Below are positions 1-9,448 of a stretch of DNA of 64,000 nt, one piece after another. Position 1 is the stretch's first letter; each line of letters opens with the position of its first letter. Source of the stretch: Kaistella jeonii (GTDB taxonomy: Bacteria > Bacteroidota > Bacteroidia > Flavobacteriales > Weeksellaceae); the NCBI RefSeq assembly GCF_000812865.1, contig NZ_JSYL01000001.1, positions 62,001 to 126,000 of the forward strand, written 5' to 3'. Made by a program: the position numbers and the translations under genes. A model generated the notes under the pieces. The model made no database searches and was not told the DNA's origin. It saw nothing but the letters and a program-made list of their open reading frames with translations.

Positions 1-1
1 A

Positions 2-493
2 GCGGAATTTATTGGAGAGCGCAGACTGCTTTGTCCGAGTCCGAAAGATGTACCCACTTACGATTTCAAACCGGAAATGTCGGCTTATGATATTACAGGA
101 AAAATTCTACCAGAGATTGAAAACGAAGGTGCAGATTTTATTTGTCTTAATTTTGCTAATACTGATATGGTCGGACATACCGGCGTTTTTTCTGCCGCAA
201 TAAAAGCCGCAGAAGTTGTAGATGAGTGCATCGGTAAAGTTGCAACTGCTGCTTATGAACATGGTTATGCAGTTTTTATTTTGGCGGATCACGGAAACTC
301 AGATGTAATGATCAATCCCGATGGAACACCAAATACACAGCATTCCACCAATCTAGTTCCTTTAATTGTAATGGACAAAGATCACACCTGGAATTTGAAA
401 CCCGGAAAGTTAGGTGATGTGGCTCCTTCAATTTTGAAAGTGATGGGAATCGAAATTCCTGCTATAATGACCGGCGAAGTTTTGGTGAGTTAA
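2..493 (+). CDS. gpmI: 2,3-bisphosphoglycerate-independent phosphoglycerate mutase, C-terminal part (5' end outside window)
   Basis: Cofactor-independent phosphoglycerate mutase interconverts 3- and 2-phosphoglycerate in glycolysis in the cytoplasm. The frame is open from the first bases of the window, so the gene is truncated by the window edge and not by mutation; about 163 C-terminal residues are visible. Metal-site motifs of the alkaline phosphatase superfamily are present: NTDMVGHTG, ADHGNSD and the histidine in NTQHSTNLVP. The end MTGEVLVS is typical of the family. A rho-independent terminator follows about 45 bases after the stop, so this is the last gene of its unit. Confidence 0.95.
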   Translation, partial: AEFIGERRLLCPSPKDVPTYDFKPEMSAYDITGKILPEIENEGADFICLNFANTDMVGHTGVFSAAIKAAEVVDECIGKVATAAYEHGYAVFILADHGNSDVMINPDGTPNTQHSTNLVPLIVMDKDHTWNLKPGKLGDVAPSILKVMGIEIPAIMTGEVLVS

Positions 494-535
494 ACAACCA
501 TACATTTGGAAGAATTTCTAAAAAAATTTACAGTA

Positions 536-566
536 AAAACGGCTTTTAAAACAGCCGTTTTTTTTA
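536..566 (+). terminator. rho-independent terminator of gpmI
   Basis: Inverted repeat AACGGCT / AGCCGTT with an 8-base AT-rich loop, followed by a run of eight T. It lies between gpmI and the first sensor kinase. Confidence 0.85.
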
Positions 567-662
567 TGTCACAAATTGCTACGTATCTCACCATAATTTG
601 TTATTTTTAATTAATTATTAAAAATTAAGCAAACACTTGTTTTCGTTCTAAAATCAATCGTT

Positions 663-2021
663 ATGAATTATAAAGATCCTCTCGTATTAATTCTAAACTT
701 AACGGTGATTTTAGTTCTCATTCTTTTAATTCTGCCAACTTTACTCAACAAGAAAGAAAAAATTGGGGTTAGAGTTTCCTTTTCCATCATTTTTTTTATA
801 GTGATCGTTAATTGTACGGGAAATTTGATCATTTTTTATTTTGAAAATTATAGCTTGCTTCCGTTACATTTTGCATTGATGTGCATTCCGTTTCTGTTCG
901 GTCCTGCGATCTATTTTTATGTCAGAGAAATCAATGATTCGCACATTACTAATTTAGTACCGCATTTAATAATACCTTTTATTGCTCTTTTTGGAGCACT
1001 TCTCTACAATTTTTGGTCTCCGGAGGAAAAAAACAATGTTATAAAGCAAATGGCAGAAGGATCTTATTTACCCTATAATATTGTTAATACTACTGTAATT
1101 ATCGTTCCCCTCTATTATTTTGTGAAGTCAAAAATATGGCTTAAAAAATTTAAACTCAATACGCATGATATCTTTTATGCACAGAAGAGAATACGGAAAA
1201 ATTGGGCAAATGAATTTCTGAATTATATGATTTTCAGTATGTTTTCATTTTTAATTATAGTTGTTATTACGTCGTATTTTATGCACATTCCTCAAATGTA
1301 TTTAGATTTAATAGGAATGCCGATCTATTTTCCTTTCATCTATTCTGTTGTAGCGGTTAGAAATAACATGATATCTAAAGAATTGGAAATGAATTACGTT
1401 TTGGTAAAATCTGAAAATGAAGTAAAACTCAGCGAGCAGAGAATAAATATTTCACGTGATTTGCATGATAATATTGGCGCCTATGCAAACAGTCTCATTT
1501 CTAAAATTGATTATATCTCTACTTCAGATGAAAACATTAATACCCATCAAATTAAAGACTTAAAGGATAATGCAGAAAGTATTTTAAGTCTGCTTCGACA
1601 AACAATTTGGGTGCTCAATAATGATGAAATTGGAGCGGAATCCTCCTTCGATTATGTAAAACAATACGCGTTAAAGATTTTTAAAAACACCAATATTAAA
1701 GTAGCTTTTGACGAGAATATTGAAAGAAATAAAATTTTGAGTGCCGCAGAAGCCAGCAATATCTTTCGGATTATTCAGGAAGCTTGCCAAAATATCATGA
1801 AACATTCGAAGGCAGACAAAGTAAAGATCGGTATAATTAGTAACGATTATTTCGCGATTAGTATTGAAGATAATGGAGTAGGTTTCACAGAAAATAATTC
1901 TGGTGATTCCTACGGATTAAAAAACATGCAGCAACGGGCAAAAAATATAGGGATGTTCCTCAAAATCGAGAAGATCATTGAAAGCGGAACAAAAATCACC
2001 ATTACAAATTCCACGATATAA
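663..2021 (+). CDS. 7TM sensor histidine kinase, NarL/DesK-type (HisKA_3)
   Basis: Membrane sensor kinase of 452 residues. The first 235 residues hold about seven hydrophobic segments (roughly 7-28, 35-60, 64-87, 97-118, 138-155, 187-210, 216-233) with no separate periplasmic domain. A short linker leads to the HisKA_3 dimerisation domain with H-box RDLHDNIG; the predicted phosphorylated histidine is residue 268. A HATPase domain follows with N-box (QEACQNIMKHS), G1 (DNGVGF) and G2 (YGLKNMQQRA). The response regulator starts about 57 bases downstream and is the probable partner. The signal is unknown. Confidence 0.88.
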   Translation: MNYKDPLVLILNLTVILVLILLILPTLLNKKEKIGVRVSFSIIFFIVIVNCTGNLIIFYFENYSLLPLHFALMCIPFLFGPAIYFYVREINDSHITNLVPHLIIPFIALFGALLYNFWSPEEKNNVIKQMAEGSYLPYNIVNTTVIIVPLYYFVKSKIWLKKFKLNTHDIFYAQKRIRKNWANEFLNYMIFSMFSFLIIVVITSYFMHIPQMYLDLIGMPIYFPFIYSVVAVRNNMISKELEMNYVLVKSENEVKLSEQRINISRDLHDNIGAYANSLISKIDYISTSDENINTHQIKDLKDNAESILSLLRQTIWVLNNDEIGAESSFDYVKQYALKIFKNTNIKVAFDENIERNKILSAAEASNIFRIIQEACQNIMKHSKADKVKIGIISNDYFAISIEDNGVGFTENNSGDSYGLKNMQQRAKNIGMFLKIEKIIESGTKITITNSTI

Positions 2022-2061
2022 ATACGCTTTTAAGCGTATGTTATTTTTTGAATCTTATTAA

Positions 2062-2069
2062 TATTTTTG
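2062..2069 (+). promoter_or_regulatory. Bacteroidetes -7 box (TAnnTTTG) before the first response regulator
   Basis: TATTTTTG matches TAnnTTTG exactly and ends nine bases before the ATG at 2079. It argues against the in-frame TTG at 2067 as the start and suggests a very short or absent leader. No clear -33 TTG element is seen, so confidence is moderate. Confidence 0.4.
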
Positions 2070-2078
2070 AACAAACTA

Positions 2079-2744
2079 ATGACCATGAAAATTGGAATTG
2101 TTGAAGACCATTTTATCAACCGCAAGATCATCAAGGAAAAAATACTTCCGTATGAAGATATCCAGTTAGTGATTGAGGCTGAAAATGGGGAACATTTCTT
2201 CGATTTAATGAAAGACTTGCGGAAAGAAGATTATCCGCAAGTTGTTCTTATTGATTTAGAAATGCCTTTATTAGACGGGATTTCAACCATTTCCCTTTCT
2301 TCCATTCGTTATCCTGCTATCAAATTTATTGTATTGACCATTTATGAAGATAATGATAAAATTTTCGATGCTATAAAAGCCGGCGCAAGTGGATATCTGC
2401 TCAAAGAAGACCGAGCGGTAAATATTGTCGATGCAGTTACAAACGTTATCGAATTTGACGGGATCCCAATGAGTCCAGCAATTGCGAGAAGAGCCATGAA
2501 ACTCTTAAGTGGTATCACCCAAAAGAATATTCCTCTGGAAAAAATTGAAGATTACCAGCTAAGTTCAAGGGAAATCCAGGTTTTAAAAGAAATTGTGAGC
2601 GGGAATAATCCTGCCGAAATTGGTGAGAAACTGTTCATCAGTCCTAATACGGTGAGAACGCATGTGAATAATATTTACAAGAAGCTTCACCTGAATTCCA
2701 GAGCTCAAGTAATCAGTTTAGCACACAAAAATAATTGGATATAG
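2079..2744 (+). CDS. NarL/FixJ-family response regulator
   Basis: DNA-binding response regulator of 221 residues. The N-terminal receiver domain carries acidic residues in GIVEDH and the phosphoacceptor Asp59 in LIDLEMPLLDG. The conserved Thr (VLTIYED) and Lys (YLLKED) are present. The C-terminal LuxR-type helix-turn-helix includes SSREIQVLKEI and ISPNTVRTHVNNIYKKL. The start is either ATG 2079 or ATG 2085; an earlier TTG falls inside a promoter-like box and is not used here. It follows the 7TM kinase, its probable partner. Confidence 0.9.
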   Translation: MTMKIGIVEDHFINRKIIKEKILPYEDIQLVIEAENGEHFFDLMKDLRKEDYPQVVLIDLEMPLLDGISTISLSSIRYPAIKFIVLTIYEDNDKIFDAIKAGASGYLLKEDRAVNIVDAVTNVIEFDGIPMSPAIARRAMKLLSGITQKNIPLEKIEDYQLSSREIQVLKEIVSGNNPAEIGEKLFISPNTVRTHVNNIYKKLHLNSRAQVISLAHKNNWI

Positions 2745-2836
2745 TTTATAACTATCTACCATTGTTTTAATTACGTAGAATTACGTATTGCCAAAGATGA
2801 CTTGAATGTTGATTTTTGATAAAAATCACGCTTTTT

Positions 2837-4783
2837 ATGCTACCCTTCAAAAATCTACTTTTGAGAGTGCTGTTTTTTCTCACTTTCCTAACTTCTTTCC
2901 CAGTTATGAAAGCTCAGAATCTGCAGGAAGTAATTACAAATTTAAAGACAGAATTAACGAAGAGTCCCGATGATAAAAAACGAGCCTCAATTTATTCTGA
3001 TCTCACCTGGTATTATGCAAGCGTTTCCGTAGATTCTGCTTTACACTATGGCAAAAAAGCGATTACTGCTACAGAAATATTAAAGGATTCTACGCTTTTA
3101 GCTCAAATTTATAGTGATCTGGGCGCTGTTCATTTCCGAAATAACGATTTTAAAAATTCAGAAAGAAATTATCTTCAATCCTATCAAATAAGAAAAAAGC
3201 AAAATAATATTGCGGGAATTGCAAAACTCAATAATAATTTAGCATCTGTTTATCAAAGCACCTTTCAGTACAAAAAGGCAATGAAAATGTATTTGGAAGC
3301 GCTCAACTTTTTTGAAAGTAAGGCGGATGAAAAAAACATCAATGCTACAAAAGCCAATATAGGATTGCTGTTTATCGATTTAAAAGATAACACCAATGCC
3401 ATAAAATATATTACAGAAGCAATTGATTTTTTTGAAGAGCAGGATAAAAACGTAGAATTCGACAATAAACTTTGCGAAAATTATTTGAATCTAGGCAAGG
3501 CATTTCAAATGAAAAAGGATTATGCCACTGCGGAAAAGTATTATAATAAAAGTTCTGAAATTTGTAATAAAGTAGGTAATAAACAAGGTTATGCTTTCTC
3601 GAAAAGAAACCTCGGTAATTTAAATACACTTTTAAAAAATGATTCTGCGGCGGAATTAAATCTTAAAATTTCGAAAGAGACGAGAAAAGAATTCAACTCA
3701 AAATTAGATACAGAAAGCAATGATATCGATGTTGCGCAAAACTTGATCGTTCAGGAAAAATTTTTAGAAGCTAAAAGAATTTTGCTGAAAATTCTGCCTG
3801 TTTTTGAAAAAGAAAATTCCAAAGAAAATCTTCTTTCAACTTATAAGTTGCTTACAAATATTTACCATCACAGCAGTCAAACCGATAGTGCAGATCTCTT
3901 TTTTGAAAAATATGTTGCACTGGATTCTGATCTGGTAAATACGAGTGTGAATAAAGATACCTCTGAAATGGAAAAAAAATACCGGAGTTTACAGAAGGAC
4001 AATGAAATTTTATCGCAAAAATCCAAGATATTCAAGACCAATGTTATTGTTTTCTCACTTTTAGGTTTTTTACTGATGGGATTTATTTATTACAAAAATT
4101 ATCAGAACAAACAGAAAATAAAACTCCAGAAAGAAATTCTACATCAGCAGGATCTGGCTACGAAAGCAGTTATGAACGCAGAAGATAATGAGCGGAAAAG
4201 AATGGCAACGCACCTTCACGATGGAATCGGACAGTTGCTTACTGCTGCAAATATGAACATGAGCGTTCTGGATGAGTACAAAAAAGATGAAAATAATTTT
4301 ACAAAAGTTCTCAACAAAACGCGGGAAATTTTGGCGGAAGCCATGTTGGATGTGAGAACGCTTTCTCATCAGATCATGCCCAATATGCTCATCAAAAATA
4401 GTCTTGCAGATGCTTTGAGGGATTTAATTTCAAAAACGAATTCGCCAAAACTACATCTTGAACTGAAAATGGAAGGTTTGAAAAAAGATTTAAACCAAAA
4501 TATTCAGGTTGTTATGTATCGAATTATTCAGGAATGCATCAACAATACGATCAAGCACGCAAAAGCTAACAAAGTAGAAATTTCTCTAATTCAAAGCAAT
4601 GATATGATCGAGGCTATTTTCAAAGATGATGGAATTGGTTTTAATCCCTTAAAAATAAATTCGCGAAATGATGGTTTAGGCCTCGAAAATATTAGATCCC
4701 GAATCGATATGTTAAAAGGAGATTTAAAAATTGACAGCGCTGAAGGAAAAGGAACTTCAATCATAATGAAAATCCCAATTTAG
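2837..4783 (+). CDS. TPR-containing sensor histidine kinase (HisKA_3)
   Basis: Sensor kinase of 648 residues. The ATG at 2837 gives a clean signal peptide ending near VMKAQ; a TTG seven codons upstream gives a worse N-terminus. The exported part (about 30-400) consists of tetratricopeptide repeats, for example around NNLASVYQSTFQYKKAMKMY and GKAFQMKKDYATAEKYYNKS. A single membrane segment near residues 402-422 precedes a short coiled coil. HisKA_3 follows with H-box ATHLHDGIGQ (His461), then HATPase with QECINNTIKHA, DDGIGF and GLGLENIRSR. This periplasmic-TPR architecture is common in Bacteroidetes. The stop codon abuts the next start, so kinase and regulator are co-transcribed. Confidence 0.9.
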   Translation: MLPFKNLLLRVLFFLTFLTSFPVMKAQNLQEVITNLKTELTKSPDDKKRASIYSDLTWYYASVSVDSALHYGKKAITATEILKDSTLLAQIYSDLGAVHFRNNDFKNSERNYLQSYQIRKKQNNIAGIAKLNNNLASVYQSTFQYKKAMKMYLEALNFFESKADEKNINATKANIGLLFIDLKDNTNAIKYITEAIDFFEEQDKNVEFDNKLCENYLNLGKAFQMKKDYATAEKYYNKSSEICNKVGNKQGYAFSKRNLGNLNTLLKNDSAAELNLKISKETRKEFNSKLDTESNDIDVAQNLIVQEKFLEAKRILLKILPVFEKENSKENLLSTYKLLTNIYHHSSQTDSADLFFEKYVALDSDLVNTSVNKDTSEMEKKYRSLQKDNEILSQKSKIFKTNVIVFSLLGFLLMGFIYYKNYQNKQKIKLQKEILHQQDLATKAVMNAEDNERKRMATHLHDGIGQLLTAANMNMSVLDEYKKDENNFTKVLNKTREILAEAMLDVRTLSHQIMPNMLIKNSLADALRDLISKTNSPKLHLELKMEGLKKDLNQNIQVVMYRIIQECINNTIKHAKANKVEISLIQSNDMIEAIFKDDGIGFNPLKINSRNDGLGLENIRSRIDMLKGDLKIDSAEGKGTSIIMKIPI

Positions 4784-5437
4784 ATGGAAAACATACTTGA
4801 TATTGTAATTATCGATGACCACAATATTATTATTGAAGGTCTGGAAATGCTTTTAAGTTTTGAAAAAAATGTGAGAATTCTAAAAACTTATAATGACGCG
4901 TATGATTTTTTGGGCGATTTACGAGGTCAAAAATTATTACCAAAAATACTTTTGATGGATTTAATGATGCCAACGATCAATGGATTGGATGCTTCAAAAA
5001 TCATTAAAAAAGAATTCCCGGAAATAAGGATTATCATTCTATCTATGAATTGCGAGCCAAAAGTGATTTACGAATTGATAGAAAAGATCGAAGTGGAAGG
5101 ATATCTTTCCAAAAAAATTAGCAGAACTGAATTGTACACCGCTTTAAATGAAGTCAACAAAGGGTATGTTCACTTGTCGGAAGAAGCGCAACAGGCATTG
5201 AATTGTTTTAGAGAAAAAATTATTTCTTACCCTGAAATAAAACTTTCCTGCCGTGAAAAGGAAATTGTCGATTTGATGATCAATGGTTTCTCAAACAGAG
5301 AAATTTCAGCAAAACTTTTTATCAGTGAAAGCACCGTCGAAACGCACCGCAAGAATATCTATCGAAAAACAGAAGCGCATTCTATTCCCAAACTCATACA
5401 AATTGTGAATGATCTTAATCTTTTGCAAACCATTTGA
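4784..5437 (+). CDS. LuxR/NarL-family response regulator
   Basis: Response regulator of 217 residues that starts directly after the stop of the TPR sensor kinase (TAG followed by ATG), a strong sign of a cognate pair. The receiver domain has IIDDHNI, phosphoacceptor LLMDLMMPTING, Ser in IILSMN and Lys in GYLSKK. The C-terminal LuxR helix-turn-helix has SCREKEIVDLMINGFSNREI and ISESTVETHRKNIYRK. A terminator follows about 90 bases downstream. The target genes cannot be told from the sequence. Confidence 0.92.
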   Translation: MENILDIVIIDDHNIIIEGLEMLLSFEKNVRILKTYNDAYDFLGDLRGQKLLPKILLMDLMMPTINGLDASKIIKKEFPEIRIIILSMNCEPKVIYELIEKIEVEGYLSKKISRTELYTALNEVNKGYVHLSEEAQQALNCFREKIISYPEIKLSCREKEIVDLMINGFSNREISAKLFISESTVETHRKNIYRKTEAHSIPKLIQIVNDLNLLQTI

Positions 5438-5528
5438 TGAATAAAAAGGCGTCAAATCAGGATAAAAAATAATGAAAAAAATATAATGTTGGAAAATGAT
5501 CCAGCTTAACCATGTAAATTCAAAGAGA

Positions 5529-5557
5529 AAACCTCAATTTTTATTGAGGTTTTTTTG
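5529..5557 (+). terminator. rho-independent terminator of the second two-component pair
   Basis: Stem CCTCAA / TTGAGG around a T-rich loop, preceded by A's and followed by seven T. Confidence 0.8.
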
Positions 5558-5644
5558 TTTTTAGTTTAAAAAATACCCATTTCAGGGTATCATTTTTTTT
5601 CAGATATCAAATAATTTTACTTCAGTTAAAAAATCACAAGTACC

Positions 5645-7558
5645 ATGAAACTAAAAAAATCACTCGTTGCGATCTGCACATTCAGTTGCTTAGCAATCAC
5701 CGCACAACAGGCAGGATTCAATGTCCTGGAAAAAGATTACGACATTTCCCGAAAAGCCAAAAAAGGTTACCTCGGTGGAATAGAAGGTAAAGAAAATGGA
5801 AATTTTGACATGATCTATTTCCTGCCTTCATCCAAACGAAAAGTGAAAATAGAAACTTATTCTTTTGATAAAGATGCCAATCTTACCAATACGGTAAAAG
5901 ACGACTGGGAGGTAGAAAAAGCAAGAAAACGCTACAAAGGCTTAACTTATAAAGGAGATTTGCTCATCAACAAAGCAATTTCGGTAAGTTCGAACATGAT
6001 GGGCAGAATGGTTTATAAAAACCGGGAAGTAACCGCAAAATACAACTGGCTTGCCGGAGGTTATGTAAAAAAAGTTAAAATGCTCGATAAGCAAAAACTT
6101 GCGAATGAAAATGGTGATGAATATCTTTTTGGTGGCGCTTACGAAGTGGAAAGAGACAGCGCAATTTTGGTTATTGGTTTTCCATATAATAAAGAAAAAG
6201 CCGATTTTTCGAAAATGGATTTCATGAAAGTGAACAATACAGGAAAGATCACAAATTTAGAAACCATCAACACAGGATATCAACTGCGACCCGTTTTTTC
6301 CAAAGCTCTTTTAGATGACGACAGCAAAAATATTGAGAATGACGATCTCCCAAGAGACTGGATCCATATTATGTCGCCCGCAAAAGGCACAGCAGGAGAT
6401 CCGAACGAAATGACTTATTTCCGGATTTCGCCTAAAGGAAAAATTAAAGAAAATTTTAAATTTATAGCGCCAACTGCAGGATACAGAATTATTAACGCCT
6501 ACGAAAAAAATGGTGAGGTAATTTTGTACGGTTTGGGAATTAAAAAAGATGGTAAATCAACGGAAGAAATTTTAGGTTCCGCAGTTTCTGCAACCAGTAT
6601 GGATAGTGAAGAAATTGAACAAACCAAAGGAGGTTCTTCGGCGACGGAAAATATTATCGGCAAAGTAAGCGGTTTAGGCGGTCTAATCAGTGCTGCTCGA
6701 AAAACAGTCAATGTGGTTTCAGGAAAAGAAGAGATGATGCCAACTCAGGATGCTTTGGATACGATGATGGATGAAAAAAAATATACCGATTTTATTTTGT
6801 GCAAAATGTCTGGAGGTAAAGCTGTTTTTGTGAATGCAACACCGATCGCAGAATTAAATCAAAAAGCCGTTGCAGGTCCAGATATGAAAAAGCCTTTAGA
6901 ATTTGACGGGAAGAAATTTAAAACCAATAATTTCCAGATTTTAAATGATGGTTCAATGCTTCTAAGTTTTCAGGATTTCAAAAAAAATAACAGTCGTGGC
7001 GGCGGTGGAAGTAAGTTCTTGAACACTTTGGCCGGAGTTTACACCAGTTCGAGCGGAAAGAAATACGACAGAATTTATCAGGGATTGTATATGCTGCATT
7101 TCACTCCAGATGGTCGTCTTAATAAAAATTATACCGTATTACTTGATCAGCAGAACAAAAAAGGATTTTTCAACAATTCGCCCATGACCGCCGATAACTT
7201 CTCAGCTACAAGTTATATCATTCAAAGCAAAGATGGAAAATCGGTCAACTGGATAATGGAAATGGTAAAGGCGATCGATGTTGATACTGATTTCAGCAGC
7301 ACAACCAACTTTTTCAATGGTTCTACTACCAATATAACTACCACAAGTTATGCCCCGTTCTATAGTATTGAATATGGGAAATTAAATTTGCAGTCAGGGA
7401 CCTCCACAGAATTTAGAACTTTGGGAGATTTGGAGAAGAAAAAATTCTATCTCTACGAAAAATACAACAGAATCCAGATCGGTGACTACACGTATTTCTT
7501 CAGTGAAACACCAAAAGGAGATAGAATGTTAATTTCCAGACTTGATTTAAACCAATAA
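5645..7558 (+). CDS. secreted protein of unknown function, 637 residues
   Basis: I do not recognise a named family. The N-terminus (KKSLVAICTFSCLAITAQQ) is a signal peptide with cleavage near residue 20, so the product is exported. The mature part alternates charged and aromatic segments compatible with beta-rich folding. It has a Ser/Thr/Gly-rich linker around residues 310-345 and a Gly-rich stretch (SRGGGGSK) near 455. No lipobox and no C-terminal sorting domain (T9SS type A) is evident. It has its own unit, separated by terminators from both neighbours. Confidence 0.75.
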   Translation: MKLKKSLVAICTFSCLAITAQQAGFNVLEKDYDISRKAKKGYLGGIEGKENGNFDMIYFLPSSKRKVKIETYSFDKDANLTNTVKDDWEVEKARKRYKGLTYKGDLLINKAISVSSNMMGRMVYKNREVTAKYNWLAGGYVKKVKMLDKQKLANENGDEYLFGGAYEVERDSAILVIGFPYNKEKADFSKMDFMKVNNTGKITNLETINTGYQLRPVFSKALLDDDSKNIENDDLPRDWIHIMSPAKGTAGDPNEMTYFRISPKGKIKENFKFIAPTAGYRIINAYEKNGEVILYGLGIKKDGKSTEEILGSAVSATSMDSEEIEQTKGGSSATENIIGKVSGLGGLISAARKTVNVVSGKEEMMPTQDALDTMMDEKKYTDFILCKMSGGKAVFVNATPIAELNQKAVAGPDMKKPLEFDGKKFKTNNFQILNDGSMLLSFQDFKKNNSRGGGGSKFLNTLAGVYTSSSGKKYDRIYQGLYMLHFTPDGRLNKNYTVLLDQQNKKGFFNNSPMTADNFSATSYIIQSKDGKSVNWIMEMVKAIDVDTDFSSTTNFFNGSTTNITTTSYAPFYSIEYGKLNLQSGTSTEFRTLGDLEKKKFYLYEKYNRIQIGDYTYFFSETPKGDRMLISRLDLNQ

Positions 7559-7649
7559 TCATTAAAAAAACGTGATTTCCGCACCTGATCTTGAATGAGT
7601 TTTTATGATTTTTCGGGTGTGGTTTTATGTGATATTAAATAATTTTAAA

Positions 7650-7715
7650 ATGAAACTATTAATATCGTTTTTGAAATTTGCCTTCAAAACAATTATAAAT
7701 GGAGGATCACTGTAA
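7650..7715 (+). other. possible 21-codon ORF in the intergenic region 7559-7880
   Basis: An ATG at 7650 opens a 21-residue reading frame rich in Leu, Ile, Phe and Lys (MKLLISFLKFAFKT...). It sits in a 322-base gap with a terminator at its end. Whether it is translated cannot be judged; there is no recognisable family or RBS. Nothing else is evident in the gap apart from the terminator and the desaturase promoter box. Confidence 0.2.
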
Positions 7716-7789
7716 TTTAGAATGTTTTTTAATGAAGTCTTTATATATAGCCTTAAAATTTATAGGTTTAACACAAATGATGAAGACAA

Positions 7790-7822
7790 AATTCAGTAGG
7801 AAATTTTTCCTGCTGAATTTTT
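7790..7822 (+). terminator. rho-independent terminator
   Basis: Imperfect stem AATTCAGTAGG / CCTGCTGAATT (one G-T pair) with a short AT loop and a run of seven T. It lies about 230 bases after the 5645-7558 gene, so it may end a long 3' UTR or a separate small transcript. Confidence 0.7.
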
Positions 7823-7851
7823 TTCCTCTATGCAACAAATAATAATTTCAT

Positions 7852-7859
7852 TATATTTG
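7852..7859 (+). promoter_or_regulatory. -7 box (TAnnTTTG) of the acyl-ACP desaturase
   Basis: TATATTTG, 21 bases before the ATG at 7881. Exact match to the Bacteroidetes consensus; no clear -33 TTG. Confidence 0.5.
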
Positions 7860-7880
7860 TTCTCTTAAAAAGTAAAGAAC

Positions 7881-8858
7881 ATGTACAATAAATTAGTAAG
7901 ATTAGAAGTGATGCGAAATCTGGGAACAGAAGTTAACGACTTCATTTCCTCCTACCTTACTCCTGTAGAAAAAATATGGCAACCAAGCGATTTCCTGCCT
8001 GATTCCTCTTCAAACGAATTTAAATATGAAGTTGAAGAACTTCAAACGTTCGCACAGGAAATGGATTATGATCTTTTTGTAACGCTGATCGGGGACTGTA
8101 TTACAGAAGAAGCTTTGCCAACATATGAATCTTGGTTGATGGGAATTGACGGAGTTAATCAGGAAGAAAGTACAGGATGGGCTCAGTGGATAAGAAGCTG
8201 GACTGCCGAAGAAAACAGACATGGTGACCTGCTCAACAAATATCTCTATCTCTGCGGAAGAGTAAATATGAGAGAAGTAGAAATTACAACCCAATATTTA
8301 ATTCAGGACGGACTTGATATCGGAACAACAATGGATCCTTACAGAAATTTTGTTTACACGAGTTTTCAGGAAACTGCGACCAACGTTTCTCATAGAAGAG
8401 TAGGTACTTTAGCAAAACAAAGCGGTAACGTGAAGTTAGCGAAAATGTGCGGCGTGATTGCTGCAGATGAAGCTCGACATGCAAAAGCATACAAACATTT
8501 CGTTACCAGAATTTTCGAAGTAGATCCTTCAGAAATGATGCTCGCTTTTGAAGATATGATGCGCAAGAAAATTGTTATGCCTGCACATTTGATGCGCGAA
8601 TCTGGGCAAAAAGCTGGTGAACTTTGGTCTCATTTTTCAGATGCAGCTCAAAGAGCAATGGTTTACACGGGTCACGATTATATCAATATCCTGAGCGAAC
8701 TTCTTGATGACTGGAAAATTGAACACATCACTGGATTAAACGAAAAAGCGGAGAAAGCACAGGAATATTTAATGAAACTTCCTGGTAGATTACAGAAAAT
8801 TACCGACCGAATTGCAACTCCAGATTTAGATCATCAATTCAAATGGATTAAATCTTAA
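7881..8858 (+). CDS. acyl-ACP desaturase (soluble di-iron, stearoyl-ACP desaturase family)
   Basis: Soluble di-iron enzyme introducing a cis double bond into acyl-ACP, which sets membrane unsaturation. The protein has 325 residues, close to the family norm. Both iron-binding EExxH-type motifs are visible: EENRHG near residue 112 and DEARH near 195, with further Glu ligands in TEEALPTYE and FQETATN. It is an all-helical cytoplasmic protein without a signal peptide. It stands alone between a promoter box and a terminator. Confidence 0.92.
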   Translation: MYNKLVRLEVMRNLGTEVNDFISSYLTPVEKIWQPSDFLPDSSSNEFKYEVEELQTFAQEMDYDLFVTLIGDCITEEALPTYESWLMGIDGVNQEESTGWAQWIRSWTAEENRHGDLLNKYLYLCGRVNMREVEITTQYLIQDGLDIGTTMDPYRNFVYTSFQETATNVSHRRVGTLAKQSGNVKLAKMCGVIAADEARHAKAYKHFVTRIFEVDPSEMMLAFEDMMRKKIVMPAHLMRESGQKAGELWSHFSDAAQRAMVYTGHDYINILSELLDDWKIEHITGLNEKAEKAQEYLMKLPGRLQKITDRIATPDLDHQFKWIKS

Positions 8859-8885
8859 TATTAAATTATAGTAAAATATATTCTC

Positions 8886-8920
8886 AGAGTGGTCGATGTT
8901 TTCTACCACTCTTTTATTTT
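8886..8920 (+). terminator. rho-independent terminator of the desaturase gene
   Basis: Eight-base perfect stem AGAGTGGT / ACCACTCT with an 11-base loop, followed by TTTATTTT. The promoter box of the next gene begins a few bases later. Confidence 0.8.
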
Positions 8921-8922
8921 CT

Positions 8923-8930
8923 TATCTTTG
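8923..8930 (+). promoter_or_regulatory. -7 box (TAnnTTTG) of the HAD-like gene
   Basis: TATCTTTG, 20 bases before the ATG at 8951, right behind the preceding terminator. Confidence 0.55.
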
Positions 8931-8950
8931 CAAAAATTAAATTGACCGAG

Positions 8951-9382
8951 ATGAAAAGCAATAAAAAACTAGCCATTGATTTTGACGGTACGGTCGTCGA
9001 TGATGCATATCCGGGAATCGGCAAACCGAAAACTTTCGCTTTCGACACTTTAAAAAAGCTTCAGTCAGAGGGTTATCGATTAATTCTTTGGACTTATCGT
9101 CATGGTAAAACTTTGGACGAAGCTGTACAGTTTTGCAAAAAAAATGGAGTAGAGTTTTATGCAGTGAACTCAAGTTTTGAAGGTGAAATTTTTGATCACG
9201 CAGAAGCTTCCAGAAAAATCGATGCTGACTTATTTATTGATGACAGAAATTTAGGAGGTTTTCCGGGTTGGGGCGAAATCTATAATATCATCAATGACAG
9301 AATAGAATTTCGTGTAGAAGGCAATGAAGTTTTAGCCTATTCTAAAATCAAAAAGGATAAAAAGAAAGGCTTGTTCTGGTAA
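8951..9382 (+). CDS. small HAD-superfamily-like hydrolase (BT0820-type)
   Basis: Protein of 143 residues. The N-terminal DFDGTVVDD is a HAD motif I with nucleophile and acid/base aspartates. LILWTYRHG supplies a motif II-like Thr, and LFIDDRNLGG supplies the acidic motif IV. There is no cap domain, so it is a minimal HAD. The substrate is unknown. The start is ATG 8951; a TTG three codons upstream would add an unsupported extension close to the promoter box. Confidence 0.8.
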   Translation: MKSNKKLAIDFDGTVVDDAYPGIGKPKTFAFDTLKKLQSEGYRLILWTYRHGKTLDEAVQFCKKNGVEFYAVNSSFEGEIFDHAEASRKIDADLFIDDRNLGGFPGWGEIYNIINDRIEFRVEGNEVLAYSKIKKDKKKGLFW

Positions 9383-9448
9383 AATTTACTGGAAAAATAA
9401 GGAGCTTTTAGTTTTAAAATATTAAAAAATAAATTGTCAAAATAAACG

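Noticed and set aside
663-5437. Phosphorelay peculiar to this organism
   Set aside because: Two NarL-type kinase/regulator pairs in tandem are common in Bacteroidetes and nothing in the motifs is altered.
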